Position numbers and translations under genes: made by a program
The notes under the pieces: generated by a model
Told to the model about the DNA's origin: nothing
Databases searched by the model: none
What the model saw: only the letters and a program-made list of their open reading frames with translations
Source: Plotosus lineatus
Lineage: Eukaryota > Chordata > Actinopteri > Siluriformes > Plotosidae
Length of the DNA: 64,000 nucleotides
Assembly (NCBI GenBank): GCA_024760905.1
Contig: CM045729.1
Location: 57,461,080-57,525,079, forward strand
Reading direction: 5' to 3'
Part shown: positions 57,445 to 64,000 of the stretch, one piece after another
Position numbering within the stretch: the first letter of the stretch is position 1
Layout of the letters: the number at the start of each line of letters is the position of its first letter

Positions 57445-58379
57445 GGGTGATGGTGCTTTACACCAATGCGAACCAGTTCTTAGTTCTGGTCTCGTGCTGC
57501 TGTTAGTTCAGTTTGTGATCGTTCAATGAAGCAGTTTGCTTTTTCATGGCACTTTCACGCTACATCATTTGTCAACACATACGCCTCTACTTTCCCGCCA
57601 ACGTTCATGCCAAGAACAATCATTTCCCATACACCGCTTAAAAATCCCCAAAACAATTACAAATAAAGTATATATGTCCGGTAATGGGTGACAGCATGAA
57701 CAGAGCACATTGTATATGACAATAATCCTAAAGTCTGCACATTGCATGCACCGTTACCATAACAACATGGAGGGCTCAAGTCCATTCAGCAATTTGTTTT
57801 TTTCCGTAGCCTATTTTAAATGTGGGTTATCAGTCTTTGTACATTTAGTCATTTTATTTATGACAGTGACAAATTTATTTTGGTTTTAAGTAAACAAAAT
57901 AATCACAAGTCAGATTTTTTTTCTGAAACCGGACCTTGTCAATGGACAGTGTACACAAGTCACTGAACAAGTGAATCACGGAGTGCTTCCATCCACTCTT
58001 AAATAGTTGGTACCCAGTTTAATACAGATCAGGACACCATTTACCCCTTTAATGAGCACAGGGTTTTCCATTTTTCTAGCTCTGTGCAGGTAGGTTTTTA
58101 GGATTTCTGTTACACTTGGGGCATCATTGCTACGGCTGATTTCGGACATTTTGCCCGATCACAAGATCGGCCGTTTTCGGCTACATTGCTCAATAAAAGG
58201 TTAAGGGGTCGCATACATCCATACTAAACAGAATGTCAAAATGGTACATGGTGTAAAAGGATGTGCATAGTTTTGTGTGTGGTCGTATGGGCTCTCAAAG
58301 TCTAGTAATATGTCTGTTTCAACTGAAACACAAGTGCTATGCACAACAATAATTATGTCTTTGTCTTTCATTTATTTAT
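56861..58379 (+). other. Intronic, unassigned
   Basis: About 1.5 kb of AT-rich DNA with a T-run at 57418-57444. No ends, heads or coding frame recognised. Confidence 0.45.
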
Positions 58380-58870
58380 TCAACTTCATCATCTTGTGGG
58401 CACAGTTCATGGGGCAGCAGCACAAAAAGTGAGGTCCAGATGTCCCTCACCACTGCCACTTATTTGAAATCTCCCCCGAGTTGACACCGAGGCGTTTCTA
58501 GACCAGCAGAGAGATATAGTCCATTTAGTTGTTCCGGATCAACCCTGGGGTTTCTTCCTGACATGCCCTAAACCCCACACCTGGGAGGCATTCTAATCGG
58601 ATGCCTGAGCCACGTTTACTGGCTCCTCATCGCGGCGGAGTGGTAGTTCTGCTCCAAGCTCCTCACAGATGGCTGAGCTTCTCGGCCTATCTCTGAGTGC
58701 GAGCCCCACCACTCTATGAAGGAAGCGCATTTCAGCTGCTTGTATTCACGATCTTGTTCTTTCAGTCACTACCCAAAGCTCATGACTAAAGGTGAGGGTA
58801 GGAACTGGTAAATTGAGAGCTTTGCCTTCTGGCTCAGCTCCTTTATGTTTCTCTCAAGTGGAGGAGCTCA
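58380..58870 (-). pseudogene. Candidate non-LTR retrotransposon fragment
   Basis: gtattcacgatcttgttctt, tcagtcactacccaaagctc, ggtgagggtaggaactggta and aattgagagctttgccttct read like the antisense of a common fish LINE segment. Reading frames are short and I cannot name domains, so the identity is tentative. Confidence 0.45.
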
Positions 58871-59331
58871 ATATTATTTTAATATTTTTATGTTCCTTGC
58901 TCTGGGTTTTTCTTTCTTTATTTTTGGATTATGCAGAGATGTGACTAATAGATGCTACACATGTTCAGGTTTTATTATTTTTAAAAAAGCCCTCTAGGTA
59001 AACAGGTCTTGATTCTAGACCATAAAAGAGTTGATGCCAGTCTAGATCCTGTTTTCATGGCTTAAGAACAAGTTCTTTAGCCGTCAGAGCGTGAAGGACT
59101 TATTTGATATGTTTTGCACTACCAAAACAGCTGAAGAACCACTTTAGTGCCCTGGAGGACATGTGCACTTTACATACTGAATAAATGGCATGTATTCTTT
59201 GCAGAAATATAAATCGGCTTGTTGCATGTTATTTCCATGTCACATATGTTCTTTAAGCCCAATTTACCCTCATGTACGTTTCATTTGTGTGGCACATAGT
59301 GTAGCTTGTGAATGCAATATGAAAGACAGTA
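58871..59331 (+). other. Intronic, unassigned
   Basis: No recognised feature. Confidence 0.4.
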
Positions 59332-59747
59332 CAGACGCACCCACCGTTACAAACATTCGTTTTACGAACATCTGGTCCGAGGTCGAGAGTGAAAGTGAAA
59401 TGAAATTGAAGAATAAGTAGTAATAGAAATGGAATAAAATCTATAGAAAAATATCATAAATATAAGTACAGTATGAAATATGATTAAACATTATCCTGAA
59501 GTGCACGTAATACTAGGCTCCGGCAGAGGGGCATGGCTGACGTCCTTTACACTGGAGGTCTGGGAAGAGAAGCAGAGCCGATACATTTCTGAACTCTAGC
59601 CAAAACTTTGGAAGAAGAAACAAATTGACTCCAGTATTATAATGAACTGGATAAGAGTGAAACTCTGTAAATCTGAACAGATGTGCTGTGCTTGAGAAGA
59701 ACCAGGAGTTTAAACACGGGACATAATGATATTGATCATGTGGTAAT

Positions 59748-59785
<38 letters not shown>

Positions 59786-59927
59786 ACAGTATAAACTCGT
59801 TAGGTTACTTCTACAAGGTTTAAACATGCGTTCCCCTCTAAAAAATGCCCTGTAACAACTTGCGAACAAATTCATCTAACGAACGGCCGTCTGGAACCTA
59901 ACTCGTTCATAAGCTGGGGAGCGTCTG
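59332..59927. mobile_element. MITE-B relative in cask intron
   Basis: Ends cagacgcacccaccgttac and gctggggagcgtctg with TA on both sides. Inner phrases caaacattcgttttacgaac, ggtcgagagtgaaagtgaaa and gtaatactaggctc match the fragment at 29252-29478. Contains (GA)n at 59752-59779. Confidence 0.85.
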
Positions 59928-60534
59928 TATAGCATTTGAAAGGCTATAAGGTCTGCGGAATGTGCATTTATTACACAGTTTAGGGGTTACAGGACTGCCA
60001 TCTTGTAGGAATTTATCCGTATTCATACAAAAAATACGGCAATACGATTCATTCATCTATTAATATGAATTTCAAACTTTCAGGAAAATATGCTCCTTTC
60101 AATTTTATTTGACAGTATTTTAATCAATAATTCTAATGAATTGCATAAAATTTGATCCGTGCTTGCCAAGCCTCACGATAATCTCACTGCCAAGCCTCAC
60201 GGTAATCTCACTGGATGCTACTGTTGTATTTTACCAATACAAATCAGCGGCTATCTTACATACACTCCGTGGTAACCAGAGCCAACCATTGAACGGTTGT
60301 GGGAAACCCAAAATTGACAAAAAAGAAAACAATTTTTATGGGAATATTCAACAACTTATCCATTTATTATAAAAGCATGACAGATACATGACCTTTTGCA
60401 CAATGTGCACTGTAAAATTTAGCATTGCGCATTCGCGCGTTTTTGATATTACAACGCATATAAATGGAGGCAGACACAGCCAGCTAGCGACTGGTTTGCT
60501 GACTTTATAACTTTCTTCTTGTCCCAAAACTCTT
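59928..60534 (+). other. Intronic, unassigned
   Basis: Includes a short direct repeat tgccaagcctcacg (about 60165 and 60188). No gene. Confidence 0.4.
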
Positions 60535-60812
60535 ACTTGTTATTTGTAAATGAGAGATTTCCTTTCGGCTTTTCTCTTTTTCAGGGGTCGCCACAGCGAA
60601 TGAATCGCACGTTTGATTTGGCATAGGTTTTTACGTCGGATACCCTTCCTGACACAACCCTTTCAGCAAGGGACAGAAACACACCGACAGCTTTGCAGCT
60701 TCACGAAAGTCAGCAATGGTTCTTTTATATGTTTCTTACCACAGACAGTGAGAGACATGGCCCGCGTTTGATAACCCAGTTAGCTGCACTGTGGACTTGT
60801 TATTTGTAAATG
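60535..60812 (-). mobile_element. SINE1 with RTE-type tail, headless, 18-bp duplication
   Basis: SINE at 60553-60794, bracketed by exact acttgttatttgtaaatg (60535-60552 and 60795-60812). On the minus strand it starts cacagtgcagctaactgggt and lacks the tRNA-like head. It has the body, ggaagggtatccgacgtaaa, and ends gctgtggcgacccctgaaaa, agccgaaagg. The exact duplication shows that it inserted in this 5'-truncated form. Confidence 0.94.
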
Positions 60813-60870
60813 CTGATATCAAATATCATTCAGTGTCACACCTAATATAATAAATATGCAATATATAATA

Positions 60871-61393
60871 CAGGGATCCCTCGCTACTTTGCGATTCAAT
60901 TCATGCGGCTTTAGTGTATCGTGCTTTTTTTTAATTATTTTTTTTAAATTTTCTTTTTAATAAGTATTCATCAAATTAAAAAATAATTAAATTAAGGAAA
61001 AATAGGGGGAAATTTAAGGAAAATGCCACAAAAACAAGGCCAATTATGTAAAAAAAAAACCCAAACCAGCAAAAACAACCTAAAAGCTCCCATCAAACTA
61101 CTTGTATATGTAAAACTGTGAGTGCACGTGCATCTGCGCATGTGCATGCGCATCTCATGCAAAAACCATCTGTATGTATATGTGTGTGTGTATTTATATT
61201 TAATTTACATGTTATGTTATTTTTTTAACGTTTATTATAAGCATTTATAGCATTGAATATGTATTTATTGATATTATATATACATGTACGTATACGTCAG
61301 TGGGAGAGGGTTGGGGGTGATCCTACTTCGCGGATTTTGATGGTCGCATGGGGATTTCTTGCCCAATTAACCGCAGAAAGTGAGGGATCCCTG
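60871..61393. mobile_element. MITE-A copy in cask intron
   Basis: Ends cagggatccctcgctacttt and agaaagtgagggatccctg; same orientation as 52782. Left TA present; the right side is TT, probably mutated. Confidence 0.88.
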
Positions 61394-61764
61394 TTGTAAT
61401 AATTGATATATTATAACACTAGTAGAATTATGTCAAATAAACATAGTTTTCTCAAATATGCTGTTGTTTCATTATTAATTCAAAATGCAGTAAAATTTGA
61501 CAAAGATAACCTATCTGTCCATATATGTAATTTTGTGGAATTCTAATTTGAATACAAATTTTGCCTATTATGAATCCTAATTTTCAGCTCAAAATACAAA
61601 TTTTTGGTTTGTCAAATACAAAATGGTATTTTCCTGGGTTGGCAGACCTGGGATTAATGAGTTTATGGTCCACTACTCCTCAACTTTATTTTACATTCGC
61701 AAATTATATGTCAATCTGTGGATCAATGAGATTTTCACTGGGAATTTTTTTTAATTTTTATTTA
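61394..61764 (+). other. Intronic, unassigned
   Basis: AT-rich with no recognised feature. Confidence 0.4.
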
Positions 61765-61975
61765 TTTATTCATTAATTTTCTGAACCACTTATTCCTAAT
61801 TTGGCCACGGGGAGGCTGGCTTCGATCACAGTTGAATCTGGATGAGGGTGGGGTACACCCTGGACAGCTCGCCAGGCCATCTCAGGGCCAACACTCTTGC
61901 AACCATTCACACTCGCTCACACCTAGGAGTGATTTGGAACAGCCAATTAGCCTATAACCGGAATACCCTCATAAA
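61765..61975 (-). mobile_element. SINE2/L2-type tail fragment
   Basis: cattaattttctgaaccact, ggccacggggaggctggc, ctggacagctcgccaggcca and gatttggaacagccaattag match the minus-strand tail and adjacent SINE2 body. The head is missing. Confidence 0.75.
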
Positions 61976-61984
61976 ATGACTGGG

Positions 61985-62420
61985 CAGTTGTCATTCTGGT
62001 GTTTTTTCTCCTTCTGTCTCTTCTTCAGTTGCTTTCCTAGTCTTTTAACAAACAACTTGTCCAATGTTAATTGTTTTTGCCTTTGTTGCAAAATTTTCCT
62101 GGAGTGCATCATCATCACCCCCCCCCCCCCATCTCACACACATTTCCTTAATTAAGGAACTCTGAACACTCTCCCTTCCATCATCTTCATCAGAGGACAG
62201 ATCACCAGCCAAAGATTTTTGTTGCTCTTCTTGCAGGTGTTGCAGCTCTTCAGTATTTAATTCAATTTCGTGGCTTTCCAAAAGTTCATGAACATTTTGC
62301 TGGCTCCGTTTGATCTCTGATGATTCGTTCGAACAGCAAGGCATATTTTCCTCATATTTTTTTGATCGAACTCTGATTTGTTGAACTAAAGAGTTGTTTG
62401 ACCACTGAAGTTCCACTGTA
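61985..62420 (-). pseudogene. pogo/Tigger-like transposase, C-terminal fragment
   Basis: The minus-strand frame reads NVHELLESHEIELNTEELQ with an acidic SSDEDDG stretch, then SLIKEMC and FATKAKTINIGQVV, with a stop before further KTRKATEEE-type sequence. This is the layout of the region after the DDE domain in TIGD/Tigger proteins (ELVESH-ELTTEEL, IKEMC and SLDKFLV-type blocks; established knowledge). The catalytic domain is absent. It stops where MITE-C begins (62421), which therefore interrupts it or joins it. Confidence 0.65.
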
Positions 62421-63242
62421 CGGTGGTACCTCACTTTACAAAATTAATCCGTTCCAGAGCCTTTTTCGTAAGTAGAACTGCATTTTACATGTAAAACGCG
62501 TGATTCTTTCCAAGGCCCCCGATACTACCCTTTAAAAATTATAAAAGCATACCTTTTAAGGTACTTACTTCGTGTTGACCATGTCTTCTTAGCAGAATTA
62601 TAATCTTACAAATGTTTCTGCAAGGTTAAAAGCCTGAGTCAAGAAATAAAGTTGCAATGAGCATACTCGAAAAACTGATGAAACAAGCTGCTGCTCAAGG
62701 GAGCTGCGTCATCCCTCCTAGCCAATGGGAGGCCAGTGGGGCGGGCCGTTGGGAGATAATGAGAGAGCAACTTGTGCATTGTTTGAAATTTTTTTTTTTT
62801 TTTAATTGACCATGTCTTCTTAGCAGAGTTATATATAATCTTACAAATGTTTATGCAAGGTTAAAAGCCTGAGCCAAAAAAAAATAAAGCTGCAATGAGC
62901 ACACTTGAAAAAAATCATGAAACAAGTTGCTGTTCAAGGGAGCTGCGTCATCCCTCCTAGCCAATGGAAGGCCAGCGGGGCGAGATGTTGGGAGATAGCC
63001 AATGGGAGGAAGCTGCATCATCCCTCCGAGCCAATGGGAGGCCAGTGGGGTGGGATGTTGGGAGACAGCCAATGGGAGAGCAACTTGCGCATTGTTTGAA
63101 TGGCGCGTTTTAATGTTTGAACGGCACGTCTTGTAAGGAGAACTTGTTTCGTATACAGAGACAAAAAATTTAGGAAAAAATAAATTAAAAAAAAAACTGG
63201 ATTTTTGGTTTTCTGGGACTATCGTAAGGAGAGGTACCACTG
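62421..63242. mobile_element. MITE-C copy with internal duplications
   Basis: Ends cggtggtacctcactttac and gtaaggagaggtaccactg with TA on both sides. A block of about 215 bp (62575-62788) is repeated from 62806 to about 63105. The core agccaatgggaggccagtgg recurs inside it, giving CCAAT at 62722, 62961, 62999, 63031 and 63069. Confidence 0.85.
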
Positions 63243-64000
63243 TATATTTAATTTGTATCTTGTAAGTGCATGATTTTGGTGATGTCTGTAGGATACTAAA
63301 GGTGTGGAGAAACTGTTGCCATCATTTCGTACAATCAGATTTAACAGCTTAAGTGCATAAAGGCCGAGATTTTTGTCCTGTAATCCGAAACTTGGGAATG
63401 GGGTGAAGCTGCAGTTTTGCTCTAGTAGTCTGAGACTGATAATAGAGGATGTCACATGCTGATGGTATTTCTTTTCTTTTTTTTTTCTGTTTTTTTTGTA
63501 GATAAGTCAGCAATCAACACAGGATGAACTTAATGCTGAGTGATTTCATCCTAGTTTAAATCCAAACAAACAAATCCTTTCTTCAATAGTGCTTTTTACC
63601 ATGTGTTCCTCATATGACAGCCAAACTGTGGTACTCTACATGCATTGTCACATCAGTGTGACACACAGGCCAGTTTAGAAAGCACGTTTGTTCTTTGACC
63701 CACTGTGGGGGAAATAACCTCACATTGCATTCATATTGCAGCATGGAGCTTCATCCCCTGCCACGTATCTGAATTTAACTGACTTCTTAAAAAAATTGGG
63801 TTGCTTTATTTCCCAAAGGGTCTCACCTGCCATCATTCAACACACCTCTCTATCACAGAATGACTGAAATCTTTGCATGTGTTTGATTTAAAATGTTAAA
63901 CTGGGTATGTCAGTATGAAAGTACAGGCTATGCAGAAAGCTGAGTTAGCTGTGAATTTATACATTAATGGCATTTTACATGTTCAAATATTTGTACGTGA
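63243..64000 (+). other. Intronic, unassigned to window end
   Basis: No repeat ends, SINE head or conserved coding frame was recognised. Confidence 0.45.

Noticed and set aside
50410..64000. Second cask exon
   Set aside because: Searched the translated frames for the glycine-rich-loop part of the CaM-kinase-like domain; nothing matching was seen.

Overview
The window looks like ray-finned (teleost) fish nuclear DNA. The only host gene I can recognise is the 5' end of cask on the + strand. Exon 1 starts at 50350 and encodes [19 protein letters not shown], followed by a GTAAGT donor at 50409. A CpG-rich promoter and leader (about 49480-50349) lie upstream. Everything from 50409 to the window end is read as the start of a long intron 1. 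I found no second exon, no rRNA or true tRNA gene, no CRISPR array and nothing prokaryotic. The fish assignment rests on the repeat classes: L2-type and RTE-type LINE tails, Tc1 elements with long inverted repeats, several tRNA-headed SINEs, a young retrovirus-like element and very long (CA)n and (TA)n tracts.
Most of the window is transposable elements of different ages, many nested. Left part (1-34 kb): a Tc1 end fragment, a decayed L2/CR1-like LINE, a 157-bp tandem array, many SINE copies, an RTE deletion derivative (7317-7697), a hAT-like zinc-finger fragment, and three large RTE-type LINE copies: A at 13104-15500, B at 18088-21193 (full span, 18-bp target duplication) and C at 24530-27646. 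A nearly complete Tc1 element lies at 21488-23041. TA-flanked non-autonomous DNA elements lie at 27972-29038, 29047-29714 and 32756-33699.
Middle (34.2-41.3 kb): an endogenous retrovirus-like element on the minus strand with two nearly identical LTRs, a 5-bp target duplication (ttaac), a tRNA-Trp-like primer site, gag-pol remains with many frame changes and no recognisable env. Right part (41.3-64 kb): SINE copies and microsatellites, the cask promoter and exon 1, then an intron holding SINEs, three or more TA-flanked elements, a hAT element inserted in a SINE, a Tc1 fossil and a pogo/Tigger-like transposase fragment.
The most unusual pattern is one SINE family (here SINE1: tRNA-like head plus a conserved body) that occurs with at least three different 3' tails. 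One tail matches L2-type LINEs. One carries sequence shared with both the 5' leader and the 3' end of the RTE LINE in the same window. One is a tail I do not recognise. Together with the RTE deletion derivative, this suggests that LINE-derived tails were repeatedly captured. The retroviral leader also holds an array of four small tandem stem-loop units. Family names SINE1-SINE4 and MITE-A, -B, -C are working labels for this window only. All similarity claims come from reading the sequence by eye, not from a database search.
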